From Nocardia arthritidis (lineage in GTDB: Bacteria; Actinomycetota; Actinomycetes; Mycobacteriales; Mycobacteriaceae): DNA of 64,000 nucleotides. The translations under genes were made by a program, and so were the position numbers. Below the pieces are notes generated by a model. It made no database searches and was not told the DNA's origin. It saw nothing but the letters and a program-made list of their open reading frames with translations. Of the stretch, positions 16,745-25,374 are shown piece after piece. Each line of letters starts with the position of its first letter. The first letter of the stretch is position 1. The DNA is taken from NCBI RefSeq assembly GCF_011801145.1, contig NZ_CP046172.1, forward strand, positions 7,626,001 through 7,690,000. The letters are read 5' to 3'.

Positions 16745-19510
16745 TCACGAGGCCATCGGAGCGAGGCCGAGGGCCGCGAGCTCCTCGGCGTGGTCGCCAC
16801 CGGCGAGCATCCGGGTTCGCAACGACTGGTAGCGGCATCCGGCGGCGTCGAACGCGGCAACCGTTGCGAGCATCCGCTGCCGGTCCCCCGTGCGCAGACC
16901 CTCGGCCCGTTCCACCAGCGCCTCGGCGACGGGATTCCCGGCCACCAGTTCTCTTGCCTGCGCCGAATATGTTCCGGCAGCCGCGCTTTCGGCGAGCACG
17001 GCCGCTTCGGCGCGCAGCGCCACATACCAGTGCAGCCACAGCCAGGTGATCGAGCGCCACACCTCGCCGGGCTCGGCCGCCAGCCGGTCGTGCGCTGCGC
17101 TCGATTGTCCGTTGTGCAGCAACAGCATTGCGTCGAACACCGCGCGGTATCCGTACGCGTGCTCGGGTGCGGTGTCGAGCCGGCTCAGCACGGCATCCCA
17201 TTCGCGGCGCGCCGCGTCGTCGCCGCGCAGGCCGTTGATCATCGCGACACCGGCCACCGCGGCGCCGAGGACCGGCCCGGACGGGTTACCCGCCCGCTGC
17301 CACGACTCGAGGAATCGGGCGCCGTTGACGAGCACCTCGCCGACATTGCCCGCCAGCGCGTCGACCACCAGCAGCCAGCATGTCGCACGATGGCCGACCT
17401 CGGCGAGCATCGGATGTTCGGCGAGCTGCCGCGCCGAGCGCCGCGCGCCGGGCAGATCGCCGACGCCGAGGGCCGCCTCGGTGGCCTCGCCGAGCGCGTC
17501 GATCAACTCGTGGGTGCCGAGCGGTGTGTCCGGCGCGGACGCGAGCCGGTTCACCCGGCGCCGGGCCGTCGCGGCGGCGGCGAACGCGTCGCCCGCCCAG
17601 CTCTGTGCGCCTGCCAGGGTGTCGAGCGCGGCGGATTCGGCGAGCGGATCGCCGGTGCGGCGCGCGAGTTCCACTGCGCGCTGGGCGTATTCGATGGTCC
17701 GCGCCGCGGCGCTGTCGGGTGCGGCGGCGAACGCGTCGGTGAGCGCGCGCCCGGCTTCGGCCAGCGCCACCGCGGCCTGGGCCGCCAGGTTGTCACCCGC
17801 CGATTCGCGCGCGTCGGAAATGAGCGCGGCCGCCTCCGCCTGCGGCAGCGACCTGGCGAATTTGCTGGAGAACCGGTAGGAGTTGGCGGCGGCGGTCGCC
17901 AGGTCGGTGGCGGCGCCCGCGGCATCACCGGCCCGGCGGGCGGCCGCGGCGGCCGCGCGGTAGAGCCGGTCCATATCGTCGCCGCGCAGTTGGCATGCGG
18001 CCGCCGCGGCGGCCTGCCGCAGCATCGATGCGGCGTCGGCCGGGTCGTCGGCGAGCATGGCCGCCTGCTCGAAGCGCCACTGGGATTCACCGATCAGATT
18101 GCGGGTGAACAGCATTCCCGCCAGATACTCGGCGAAACGGTATGCGTCCGCGCGCTGTTCCGGCCGGTCGGACGCCCATGCCATCGCGGCGCGGAAATCA
18201 TCGGCCGCCGCGTCGAATCGGGGCCGCCATTCGGCGCGCACCACCGCCAGCTCGGCGGCCTCGGTCAGGCACCAACGCAGGTGACGGGACCGGGTGATAT
18301 CCAATTCGTCGGCCTCGGCGAGTCGCTCCATCCCGTACTGGCGGATGGTTTCCAGCGCCCGGTATTCGGTCCCGCTCGGCGCGGCCGAGACCAGCAGCAG
18401 GCTCTGCTCCACCAGCCGCGCCAATCCGTCTGCGACAACGCCCTTTTCGGAATCGGCGACCTGCGCGGCGGCCGCGACGGTGAACGACTTCATGAATACC
18501 GACACCCGGCGCAGCAGCACCCGGTCGGCCGGGTCGAGCAGGGCGTGACTCCAGTCGAGCGCGGCCCGCACCGACCGGTGCCGGTCCTCGGCGCGCGCGC
18601 CGCCCGCGAGCATCCGGAGTTGGTCGGACAGTCCGGCGGTCAGGCCATCCAGCCCGAGCGTCGTCCAGCGCGCGGCGGCCAGCTCGATGGCGAGCGCGAC
18701 GCCGTCGAGCCGCGCGCAGAACGCCGCGACCTGGTCGCGCAGTGCGTGATTCGGCGGCCAGCCGCTGGCCGCGGCCCGATCCATGAACAGCGCGACCGCG
18801 TCCGAGGCGCCCGCACCGTCCAGCGACATCGGCGGCACCTGGTAGACCCGTTCGAACGGCACCAGCAGCCGGGCCCGGCTGGTCGCGAGCACCGTCACCT
18901 TCGGGCAGGCCGCGAGCAGTCGTTCGATGAAGGGCGCGACACCGTCCCGCACATGCTCGCAGTTGTCCAGCACCAGCAGGGCGTGCCGGTCGGCCAGCGC
19001 GGTGAGCACCGATTCGTCCATACCCCGGCCGGGTTGTTCGCCGAGGCCGAGTGCGAGCGCGGCCGTACCGGCGACGACGCAGATATCCGGGTTCGTGGTC
19101 GGGACCAGGTCCACGAACCACACCCCGTCCGGATACCCGCCGGCCACCTCGGCGGCGACCGCCAGCGCGAGCCGGGTCTTCCCGACCCCGCCGGGGCCGA
19201 CGGCGGTCACCTGCCGATGTTTCGAAAGCAGCTCGGCGAGTTCGCCCCGCTCGCGGTCGCGGCCGATGAACGAGGTGAGCGGTGTCGGCAGCACCGGATG
19301 CGCTCTGTCGGCAGGCGCGAGCGTTGACGCGCGCTGGGCGAGCGCCCGCCGATCCGGAACCTCCAGTTTGCGCAGCAGCGAGGAGACGTGACTCTCCACC
19401 GTTCGCACCGAAATGAACAGTCGTGCACCGATTTCGGCGTTGCTGAGATGTTCCCCCACCAGCGAGAGCACCTCGGCCTCCCGAGCCGAGATCTCCACTG
19501 TCACTGCCAT
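16745..19510 (-). CDS. Large LuxR-type ATP-binding transcriptional regulator
   Basis: Putative STAND-type signalling regulator of 921 residues with an unusual order. A LuxR/GerE helix-turn-helix is at the N-terminus (about 5-60, SAREAEVLSLV...GARLFISVRTVESHVSSLL). Next comes an NB-ARC/AAA-like ATPase with Walker A GPGGVGKT (105-112), Walker B ALLVLDNCEH (about 183-192) and the sensor TSRARL. A long Ala-rich helical, TPR-like C-terminal half follows. The start ATG at 19510 has GGGAGAG 9 bp upstream; upstream in-frame extension is ignored because it lacks domain content. Target genes are unknown. It is divergent from a VOC/DUF1801/DoxX gene set, which could be controlled by it. Confidence 0.87.
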   Translation of the reverse strand: MAVTVEISAREAEVLSLVGEHLSNAEIGARLFISVRTVESHVSSLLRKLEVPDRRALAQRASTLAPADRAHPVLPTPLTSFIGRDRERGELAELLSKHRQVTAVGPGGVGKTRLALAVAAEVAGGYPDGVWFVDLVPTTNPDICVVAGTAALALGLGEQPGRGMDESVLTALADRHALLVLDNCEHVRDGVAPFIERLLAACPKVTVLATSRARLLVPFERVYQVPPMSLDGAGASDAVALFMDRAAASGWPPNHALRDQVAAFCARLDGVALAIELAAARWTTLGLDGLTAGLSDQLRMLAGGARAEDRHRSVRAALDWSHALLDPADRVLLRRVSVFMKSFTVAAAAQVADSEKGVVADGLARLVEQSLLLVSAAPSGTEYRALETIRQYGMERLAEADELDITRSRHLRWCLTEAAELAVVRAEWRPRFDAAADDFRAAMAWASDRPEQRADAYRFAEYLAGMLFTRNLIGESQWRFEQAAMLADDPADAASMLRQAAAAAACQLRGDDMDRLYRAAAAAARRAGDAAGAATDLATAAANSYRFSSKFARSLPQAEAAALISDARESAGDNLAAQAAVALAEAGRALTDAFAAAPDSAAARTIEYAQRAVELARRTGDPLAESAALDTLAGAQSWAGDAFAAAATARRRVNRLASAPDTPLGTHELIDALGEATEAALGVGDLPGARRSARQLAEHPMLAEVGHRATCWLLVVDALAGNVGEVLVNGARFLESWQRAGNPSGPVLGAAVAGVAMINGLRGDDAARREWDAVLSRLDTAPEHAYGYRAVFDAMLLLHNGQSSAAHDRLAAEPGEVWRSITWLWLHWYVALRAEAAVLAESAAAGTYSAQARELVAGNPVAEALVERAEGLRTGDRQRMLATVAAFDAAGCRYQSLRTRMLAGGDHAEELAALGLAPMAS

Positions 19511-19698
19511 AACGCCACTCTCCCGTATCCGGCCGGTCCGATACTCCCCGGTCGGTTCTGCGCGCGACGACGCGCAGGTCACGGTACCCGCCACCGGTGA
19601 TCCGTGCGGCAATCCGTGGCCGATTCCGTGGTCGGCACGGATGTGGGCGGACCACTGCGGCGGCGATGCTTTGGGCACCAACGAATTCAGGAGGGATC

Positions 19699-20046
19699 AT
19701 GACCACCCAGGGCATCAAGACCGTGCTGCATCCGGTCTCCGACCTCGCGACCGCCAAGGCCCTGTACACGACGCTGCTCGGCATATCGCCGCAGACCGAC
19801 TCGGCCTACTACGTCGGCTTCGACGCCGAGGGCCAGCACATCGGGCTGGTGCCGAACGGCGGGCCGCAGCAGATGACCTCCCCGGTGTCCTACTGGCACG
19901 TCGCCGATATCGCGGCGAAGCTCGCCGAGCTGACCGCCGCGGGCGCAACGGTCCGGGAGGACGCGCACGAGGTCGGCGGCGGCCGCCTGGTCGCCACCGT
20001 GACCGATACCGACGGCAATGTCCTCGGCCTGATCCAAGACCGCTGA
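19699..20046 (+). CDS. VOC (glyoxalase/bleomycin-resistance) family protein
   Basis: Single-domain VOC protein of 115 residues with the paired beta-alpha-beta-beta-beta folds: KTVLHPVSDLATAKALYTTL at the start and DTDGNVLGLIQD at the C-terminus. The usual metal Glu/His positions are only partly recognisable, so it may be a binding protein rather than an enzyme. The start is fixed by a strong AGGAGGG 3 bp before the ATG. It is followed after 23 bp by a DUF1801 gene, with which it forms a probable operon. Confidence 0.85.
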   Translation: MTTQGIKTVLHPVSDLATAKALYTTLLGISPQTDSAYYVGFDAEGQHIGLVPNGGPQQMTSPVSYWHVADIAAKLAELTAAGATVREDAHEVGGGRLVATVTDTDGNVLGLIQDR

Positions 20047-20069
20047 ACTTCCGAGCAGGAGAACGAATC

Positions 20070-20516
20070 ATGACCACGAAAACCAAGACCAACACCGGAT
20101 TCTCGGCCGACGAGGTCGCCGCGATGAAGGAGCACGCCGAGGAGCTGAAGACGGCGGCCCGCCGCGGCGCACGCGCCACCAAGGCGGATGGCGAGCAGGA
20201 CGTGCTGGCGAAGATCGCCACGATGGCCGCGCCCGATCGCGCACTGGCCGAACGGATACACGCCATCGTCACGGCCAACGCGCCCGGCCTCGCCCCGAAG
20301 CTCTGGTACGGCATGCCCGCCTACGCCAAGGACGGCAAGGTCCTGTGCTTCTTTCAGAGCGCGGGCAAGTTCAAGGCGCGGTACGCGACGCTCGGCTTCA
20401 ACGACGTCGCCCAGCTGGACGAGGGCACCATGTGGCCCACCGCCTTCGCACTGACCCGGCTCACCGCCGACGACGAGGCGCGGATCGGCGAGCTCGTCAG
20501 AAAGGCGGCCGCTTAA
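20070..20516 (+). CDS. DUF1801/YdhG-like (iron chaperone-type) protein
   Basis: 148-residue protein with a charged, Lys-rich N-terminal half (about 1-50) and a C-terminal DUF1801 domain (about 58-145: LAERIHAIVTANAPGLAPKL, WYGMPAYAKDGKVLCFFQ, then FKARYATLGF). DUF1801/YdhG proteins include the frataxin-like Fra of Bacillus, but many members are of unknown function. The start ATG at 20070 has AGGAGAA upstream. It is 23 bp after the VOC gene and 92 bp before the DoxX gene. Confidence 0.82.
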   Translation: MTTKTKTNTGFSADEVAAMKEHAEELKTAARRGARATKADGEQDVLAKIATMAAPDRALAERIHAIVTANAPGLAPKLWYGMPAYAKDGKVLCFFQSAGKFKARYATLGFNDVAQLDEGTMWPTAFALTRLTADDEARIGELVRKAAA

Positions 20517-20608
20517 GCCTGCTGATCGAACGATTCACCGGACCCGATCGTGGTCACAGGTACGGATGACCCTCCGGCATCCGTCCGTCCACAAGATTCG
20601 AGACCGTC

Positions 20609-21067
20609 ATGCACCTGTTAGCTACCGATAGGAGTGCCGGACCCGCGCCGGGCAGTGCCGGTGCGCTGGTTCTCGGGCTGTTTCGCATTCTGATCGGAAT
20701 TTCGTTCGCCCTCCACGGGCTTTCCGAACTGTTCGGCAAGCCCGTCGCGCCGTACGGCGGCCATACCGCCACCTTCGGCAGCTGGCCGCAGTGGTGGGCC
20801 GGGGTGATCGAACTCGTCGCCGGTGCGCTCGTCGCGGCGGGAATCGGCACCAGGGTCGCCGCGCTGCTGTGCTCCGGCGCGATGGCCTATGCCTATTTGT
20901 TCGTCCACCTGAAGCACGGTCTACTGCCGATCCAGAACGGCGGCGAGCTCGCGGCGCTGTTCTGCTGGTCGTTCTTCCTCATCGCGGTCATCGGGCCGGG
21001 CGCGTTCGCGGCGGCATCGCTGTTGCCGTCCGCCGCTCGGCGCAACACCGTATCTACTCACAGATAA
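20609..21067 (+). CDS. DoxX family membrane protein
   Basis: Four-helix membrane protein of the DoxX family, 152 residues. Hydrophobic segments are at about 18-42 (ALVLGLFRILIGISFALHGL), 65-85 (WAGVIELVAGALVAAGIGTR), 87-107 and 117-138. The family's GGH.ATFGSWPQW loop between helices 1 and 2 is visible. Some DoxX proteins act with superoxide dismutase and a thiol enzyme in oxidative-stress membrane complexes, but no such partner lies here. Its 3' end overlaps the convergent GATase gene by 14 bp. Confidence 0.88.
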   Translation: MHLLATDRSAGPAPGSAGALVLGLFRILIGISFALHGLSELFGKPVAPYGGHTATFGSWPQWWAGVIELVAGALVAAGIGTRVAALLCSGAMAYAYLFVHLKHGLLPIQNGGELAALFCWSFFLIAVIGPGAFAAASLLPSAARRNTVSTHR

Positions 21068-21818
21068 CGGGATCGCCCGCCCGCTCCGCGCAGTACCGGG
21101 TGGCGAACCGGTACAGGATCCGCCGCGGCACCGTCACCGATTCCCGATGGCCGAGCGCGATCAGGTATTCGGCCTCGGCCGGATCGAAATAGCCTGCGTG
21201 CCGGTAGGTTTCGATGCGGATGGCGAGTCCGTCGCCATCCAGTTCCGGATGGAACTGGGTCGCGTACACGTGCTGCCCGGCCCGGATCATCTGCACCGGG
21301 CACGCGGCCGATCCGGCCAGCAGCACCGCACCGGGCGGGACGTCCTGGCAGGCCTCCTTGTGCCCGACGAACGCCCGGAACCGCGTCGGCAGGCCGCGCA
21401 GCAGTGGATCGGTGGCGGCGCTTTCGGTCAGCTCGATCGTCGGGGCGCCCACTCCCTCGCCGTACCGCTGCCGACCGACCTCGCCGCCGAGCACATCCGC
21501 CAGGATGCCCAAGCCGTAGCAGGCACCGAGATACGGGAAGTCGCGCGCGACGATCTCGGCGATCAGCTTCTTCAGCGTCGGCTCGAATGCCCGCTGATAC
21601 TCGTACTTTTCGTCATCGGGGCTGCTGACATTGCTCGGCCCGCCGCCGACGATGACCGCGGCGAACTCGTCGAGATCGATATCGGGCAGCCCGCGATCCA
21701 TCTGGATCCGCACGAACCGATCCGCGGGCAGGTCCGCACCGCGCCGGATGGCCTGGTACTCGTCGTCGGCGGCCGACCGCTCCGGCCGCAGCTGCAGCAG
21801 TAGGCAAGGCTTCGGCAT
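21054..21818 (-). CDS. Class I glutamine amidotransferase-like protein
   Basis: 254-residue class I GATase domain protein, of the GuaA-N/PuuD-like stand-alone type. Visible features: AAVIVGGGPSNVS (about 55-67), the nucleophile elbow LGACYGLG with the catalytic Cys (about 97), and HPELDGDG with the catalytic His and Glu (about 195-197). A synthase partner is absent, so it could hydrolyse a gamma-glutamyl compound or another amide. It shares 14 bp with the end of DoxX, which suggests the two genes are close-packed but independent. Confidence 0.85.
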   Translation of the reverse strand: MPKPCLLLQLRPERSAADDEYQAIRRGADLPADRFVRIQMDRGLPDIDLDEFAAVIVGGGPSNVSSPDDEKYEYQRAFEPTLKKLIAEIVARDFPYLGACYGLGILADVLGGEVGRQRYGEGVGAPTIELTESAATDPLLRGLPTRFRAFVGHKEACQDVPPGAVLLAGSAACPVQMIRAGQHVYATQFHPELDGDGLAIRIETYRHAGYFDPAEAEYLIALGHRESVTVPRRILYRFATRYCAERAGDPVICE

Positions 21819-21859
21819 GGGTCACATTCTGGTGCAGGGTCCGGCTGCGCGGTTCGGGT

Positions 21860-22279
21860 TCAGCCCACGATGTGGACCGGTTGCGAGCCCGTGCTCGCGA
21901 TGACGGTGGTCCCCTGCCCGAGGTTGGCCGTCAACATGCCGCCGGATTCGTTGGGCAGCGCGCGGCCGGGCGCGATCAGATGGCCCGACCAGTCGTGCGG
22001 CACGCCGTCGCAGTCGACCATGACCGGGCCGTCGAGCCGGATGGCGATCGGGCCGCCGATGCCGCCGCGGAACATCTGCTCCAGCGAACCGTCCACCACG
22101 TCGACCCCGGCGGTGCCCCCGCCGCCGCAGGTGGCCGACCCGCTGACGGTCAGCGTGGTGATGTTGTAAACCAGCTCGGGCGCAACGGATATCGATGCGG
22201 GCGGCTGGGCCGCGACGGTCGCCGGGACGATCCCGAGGCAGCCGGTCGTCGCGGCGAGAACGATCAGGGTGCGGAACAT
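21860..22279 (-). CDS. Secreted protein of unknown function
   Basis: 139 residues with a clear signal peptide (MFRTLIVLAATTGCLGIVP, then ATVAAQ; cleavage near AAQ-PP). The mature domain is Gly/Val-rich and looks beta-structured, with two Cys (SATCGGGG, VDCDG) that may form one disulfide. This pattern is common for small Nocardia/mycobacterial exported proteins, but no family is recognised. The ATG at 22279 has AGGAGGACAACC upstream. It stands alone, 41 bp beyond the GATase start. Confidence 0.72.
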   Translation of the reverse strand: MFRTLIVLAATTGCLGIVPATVAAQPPASISVAPELVYNITTLTVSGSATCGGGGTAGVDVVDGSLEQMFRGGIGGPIAIRLDGPVMVDCDGVPHDWSGHLIAPGRALPNESGGMLTANLGQGTTVIASTGSQPVHIVG

Positions 22280-22636
22280 GGTTGTCCTCCTGTCGATGCG
22301 CGAATCGCGAGATCGGAGACCACTACATCATCCCAGTTCGCCGGTTGGCGGAATTTCGGGGCACCTGTTTGCTCGCGATCGCTCCGCGATCGCTGCCCGC
22401 CCGGAATGCCGCCGACCTTGCATCACGGTTCGATGATCAACGAAAGGAATAGCGGCACTTGACCATTCGCCGAAATCGGCGCTACCAGGCGTCATTTTCC
22501 GCGAATCATGGCCGCGCACATTGCGTTATGGCCACCGTATAGTCCGCCGATATAACTGTTTCGCCAGAAATCAAGAACGCCAGCAATTTCTGGGTACATC
22601 CCGCACAAGCCGGGCCGGACCCGGAGGCATCGAAAA
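22280..22636. other. Divergent intergenic region, no gene seen
   Basis: 357 bp between a leftward secreted-protein gene and the rightward cutinase-like gene. It should carry both promoters. Open frames in it are short, have mixed codon bias and no ribosome site. A short inverted repeat GCGATC/GATCGC occurs around 22374-22390. Confidence 0.5.
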
Positions 22637-23269
22637 ATGAAGAAAGTTACGACCATGCGTAGAGCAACGGCGCTCTTCGCCGCAGTATTGTTGGCCATCC
22701 TCCTCTCCCTCTCCTACGGAACAACGCCGAAGGCCGTCGCCGATGACTGCATCGGCGATTGGGCCATCGGTATCGGCGGTCTCGGCGACAACACCTCATC
22801 GGTGGTCGCCCCATACGTGGATCAACCCGTCGGCTACAACTCGCTCGATCCGATGTCGGGATTGAATGAACTCGACCGCCTGTTCTGGCTGCATCGCAAC
22901 GAATGCCCCGGCGACCATATCCGGCTGATCGGGCACAGCGAGGGCGCCGGCATCGTGCACGCCTGGGTCACCGCCCATCAGGACGTGGACAATGCCAACG
23001 CCATACTCCTTTCCGATCCCAAGCGGGCGCCGGGACCCGGCTGGGGCGGCCTTTCGTCCACCCCGGGAAGCGGGATCGTCGGATATCCGCTGGCCGGTGT
23101 CGACGACTGGTTCGGCGGCTTCCCGGTGCTGACCGTGTGCAACCACGACGACCAGATCTGTGACACCTCCGCAGGCTGGCAGGGTTATCTCTTCGGCGGC
23201 GCGCACACCCGTTACGATTTCAACGTATGGGATTACGGCGATTGGGATTCCGGCGTCTGGTACCGGTGA
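22637..23269 (+). CDS. Secreted cutinase/PE-PPE-like serine hydrolase
   Basis: 210 residues with a signal peptide (basic MKKVTTMRRAT head, hydrophobic core to about 30, AVA cleavage site near 35). The mature protein looks like the alpha/beta-hydrolase core shared by cutinases and PE-PPE domain proteins. The nucleophile elbow GHSEGAG is at about residue 99, the acid in CNHDDQICD at about 170 and the His in FGGAHTRYDF at about 192. Two or more Cys could form the cutinase disulfides. This suggests an exported esterase or lipase acting on lipids or cell-wall esters. It is preceded by a weak ribosome site (GGAGGCATC). Confidence 0.78.
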   Translation: MKKVTTMRRATALFAAVLLAILLSLSYGTTPKAVADDCIGDWAIGIGGLGDNTSSVVAPYVDQPVGYNSLDPMSGLNELDRLFWLHRNECPGDHIRLIGHSEGAGIVHAWVTAHQDVDNANAILLSDPKRAPGPGWGGLSSTPGSGIVGYPLAGVDDWFGGFPVLTVCNHDDQICDTSAGWQGYLFGGAHTRYDFNVWDYGDWDSGVWYR

Positions 23270-23288
23270 ACCGATCGGCCCGAGGGGA

Positions 23289-23789
23289 TCAGTAGCCCTG
23301 CGCCACCGATCCCCGTTGGCTGAATCCGTGCCCCATCGAAGTACACACCGCCACACCCTGATAGGTGATTTCGCAATTCGCCCCGGCATATGACACCGAA
23401 TACTGCGGATCGTGGTAATTGCCGGGCGCCGCGCGCAGCAGCGCCGGATTTCCACCGGGCAATGTGTGGCTGCCGTTGGAGTTCCACTGCGGATGTGCCG
23501 GCGACATCGTCGAATCGATGACGATGGCCGGCACATTCGGCAGCGATACCTGCATTCCGGCGTACAGCACATTCATCGCCGACGCCGGGATCGCGAGGTC
23601 ACACCCCACCGCCGCATTCGCCGCAATCGAACAGTTCCATCCACCGATCGCGAAATACGCTGTGCCATCGACAACCGTCGGCCCCGCTCCGTCGGCGGCA
23701 TCCGCCACGCCCACCCCCGACAGGGCCGCGACGCCACCCAGAATTCCTCCGCAAACCGTTGCGACGGCCAATTTTCCGGCCCTCAACAC
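23289..23789 (-). CDS. Secreted protein of unknown function
   Basis: 166 residues with the start chosen at GTG 23789, because GGGAG lies 5 bp upstream and the signal peptide then begins directly (MLRAGKLAVATVCGG, core to about 30, ADAA cleavage). The mature part is Gly/Ala/Pro-rich with four Cys (NCS, GCD, NCE, VCT), perhaps two disulfides. It resembles the small exported beta-rich proteins of Nocardia, but no function can be assigned. It is convergent with the cutinase-like gene (19 bp between ends) and divergent from a VOC gene. Confidence 0.7.
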   Translation of the reverse strand: MLRAGKLAVATVCGGILGGVAALSGVGVADAADGAGPTVVDGTAYFAIGGWNCSIAANAAVGCDLAIPASAMNVLYAGMQVSLPNVPAIVIDSTMSPAHPQWNSNGSHTLPGGNPALLRAAPGNYHDPQYSVSYAGANCEITYQGVAVCTSMGHGFSQRGSVAQGY

Positions 23790-23978
23790 AACATCTCCCT
23801 CGAACGCACGACCAGCTCGGGTCAAGTCGAATATAGAGAAAAGCTATCACCATACGGTGCAAAGGCAAGCGATCCCGTCAAGCGCCCTTACCCACCGCTG
23901 TCCGATTCCTTCAAGACCTCTTCCCCTGTCCTTCGGTTGACTGGCCGCGAACAACATCGTTCAACCGAGGAGGCACCC

Positions 23979-24107
23979 ATTTTCCGGCTACGAACCCTGG
24001 TTACGGCGGCCGTCGTGGCGGCCTCGATCGCCTTGACGGCCTGCTCCGGCACACAGAGCGGCTCCGCATCGGCAAATACTCAACCGCCCGTTCAGAGGAG
24101 TAACGAT
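23979..24107 (+). other. In-frame lipoprotein signal leader with ATT as apparent start
   Basis: The VOC frame at 24108 is open upstream and encodes an n-region (FRLRTL), a hydrophobic core (VTAAVVAASIA) and a lipobox LTAC at about residue 22. AGGAGG (23968-23973) lies 5 bp before codon ATT (23979-23981), but no ATG, GTG or TTG is correctly placed. Translation from ATT would make a lipid-anchored form of the VOC protein. Confidence 0.5.
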
Positions 24108-24545
24108 ATGAAGGTCGATATCGGCGCGATCACGCTCGCCGTGCGGGATCTGGACCGCTCGCTGCGCTTCTACCGGGAAGCGCTCGGATTGTCCTCGCCC
24201 GGGATCATCGGCACCGAATACATTGGCGACCAGAACAATCCGAGCGGCGCGACCGCGATGTTCAAATTGCCGTCGGGGCAGATCTTTTCGATCTACTCGC
24301 GCGACGACCTCGCGAAGGATGCGGGTGTGCCACCCGAGCGGGTAGCGGGCTCCGGGTCGAGCCTCGGCTATTTCGTCGACAGCCGAGACGATGTGGACCG
24401 CGTCCTGGAAAACGTGCGGAAAGCGGGCGGCACGATAGTCCGCGCACCGCTGGAACGTCCTTGGGGGATATACGCGGGCTACTTCGGCGATCCGGACGGA
24501 CACCTCTGGGAGGTGGTCTATTTCCTGCACGGTAGGCCGAACTGA
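24108..24545 (+). CDS. VOC family protein, possible lipoprotein form
   Basis: 145-residue glyoxalase/dioxygenase-fold protein: DIGAITLAVRDLDRSLRFYREALGL at the start (two beta-alpha units; quoted as two parts of the same stretch, DIGAITLAVRDLD and RSLRFYREALGL) and the C-terminal YAGYFGDPDGHLWEVVYF, which carries the conserved metal Glu. This is close to the lactoylglutathione-lyase-like group. The ATG at 24108 has its own strong AGAGGAG 7 bp upstream, so it is listed as the start, but the same frame continues upstream into a lipoprotein signal (23979-24107). It is divergent from a secreted-protein gene. Confidence 0.85.
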   Translation: MKVDIGAITLAVRDLDRSLRFYREALGLSSPGIIGTEYIGDQNNPSGATAMFKLPSGQIFSIYSRDDLAKDAGVPPERVAGSGSSLGYFVDSRDDVDRVLENVRKAGGTIVRAPLERPWGIYAGYFGDPDGHLWEVVYFLHGRPN

Positions 24546-24555
24546 CCGACCCATC

Positions 24556-24607
24556 GGGTACGCGCCTCGATTTGCGTTGCGGCACTGCCACTTCGAGGCG
24601 CGTACCC
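24556..24607. terminator. Hairpin after the VOC gene
   Basis: Perfect 15-bp inverted repeat GGGTACGCGCCTCGA (24556-24570) / TCGAGGCGCGTACCC (24593-24607) with a 22-nt loop, starting 10 bp after the VOC stop. The remaining 289 bp to the next convergent gene (24608-24896) contain no convincing gene. Confidence 0.75.
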
Positions 24608-24896
24608 ACCGGTGAACGGAATCCCTCAGTCCGGCTCGTTCTCCGGTCGCGGTCTACGCCTCGGCCGCGCCGGATATTTCACGCACGGCTCGGTATGCGC
24701 TGCCGGTCGCGGCCGTATCTTGGACAATCCCTGACGCAATGCCGGATGACACCCACGCCCCATTAGAACTCCCCTCCCGATCGGTCGAAGAGCACCTTCA
24801 ATCCCCTGATCAGATTCGACGCACGGGCGTGCGGATCGGTTCCATGGATTCAGGCGGAATTTGCGACGGGCCGGTCGAGGGCGGGTTATCCGGGGT

Positions 24897-25271
24897 TCAG
24901 GAGCCGAACGCTCGGGTGATGGCGGCCATGTCGAAATAGTCGCGCCAGGCGGTGATCTCACCGTCGGCGATCTCGAACACGCCGACGACCGGCAGCGGGG
25001 TGGCGCGGCCGTCCTTGCCGTTGAGGGTGTCGGTGCGCTCGTTCATCACCAGGTTCCCGTCGGCGAGTTGGTGGTGGATGGCGAAATCGATCGAGTCGAA
25101 GGTGGCCAGGAAGCCGGCGATGAATTCGCGGATGGCGGCCCGGCCGGTGATCGGTTCCATCGGAATGTTGTGGTACACGGCATTTTCCGCGAAATAGGCG
25201 CTGATCTTGTCCGGATCCGGATCGGACCAGCTTGCACACATGGCGCGGACGAGTTCGTCGGGGGTGGGCAT
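24897..25271 (-). CDS. Limonene-1,2-epoxide hydrolase-like (SnoaL/NTF2 fold) protein
   Basis: 124-residue cone-shaped NTF2-fold protein with the limonene-epoxide-hydrolase pattern: IPMEPITGRAAIREFI (about 36-51), VMNERTDTLNG (about 75-85) and PVVGVFEIADGEITAWRDYF (about 94-113). These contain the Asn/Arg/Asp residues used for epoxide opening, including Arg and Asp in NERTD and WRDYFD. It could be an epoxide hydrolase of the EphG type, but SnoaL-like proteins without such activity exist. The ATG is at 25271. It is divergent from the DUF1737 gene. Confidence 0.85.
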   Translation of the reverse strand: MPTPDELVRAMCASWSDPDPDKISAYFAENAVYHNIPMEPITGRAAIREFIAGFLATFDSIDFAIHHQLADGNLVMNERTDTLNGKDGRATPLPVVGVFEIADGEITAWRDYFDMAAITRAFGS

Positions 25272-25374
25272 GCGCGGCTCACTTCCTGCTCGGCGACGTG
25301 TACCGATTCAACCAAGCAATCGCTTGGCATGGAAGTCGCGTGATCGAATGCGGCCGACACCATAAGCTGGGCGC

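Noticed and set aside
16343..19327. A 994-codon open frame on the plus strand
   Set aside because: It lies antisense to the kinase and LuxR genes, with no recognisable protein features.
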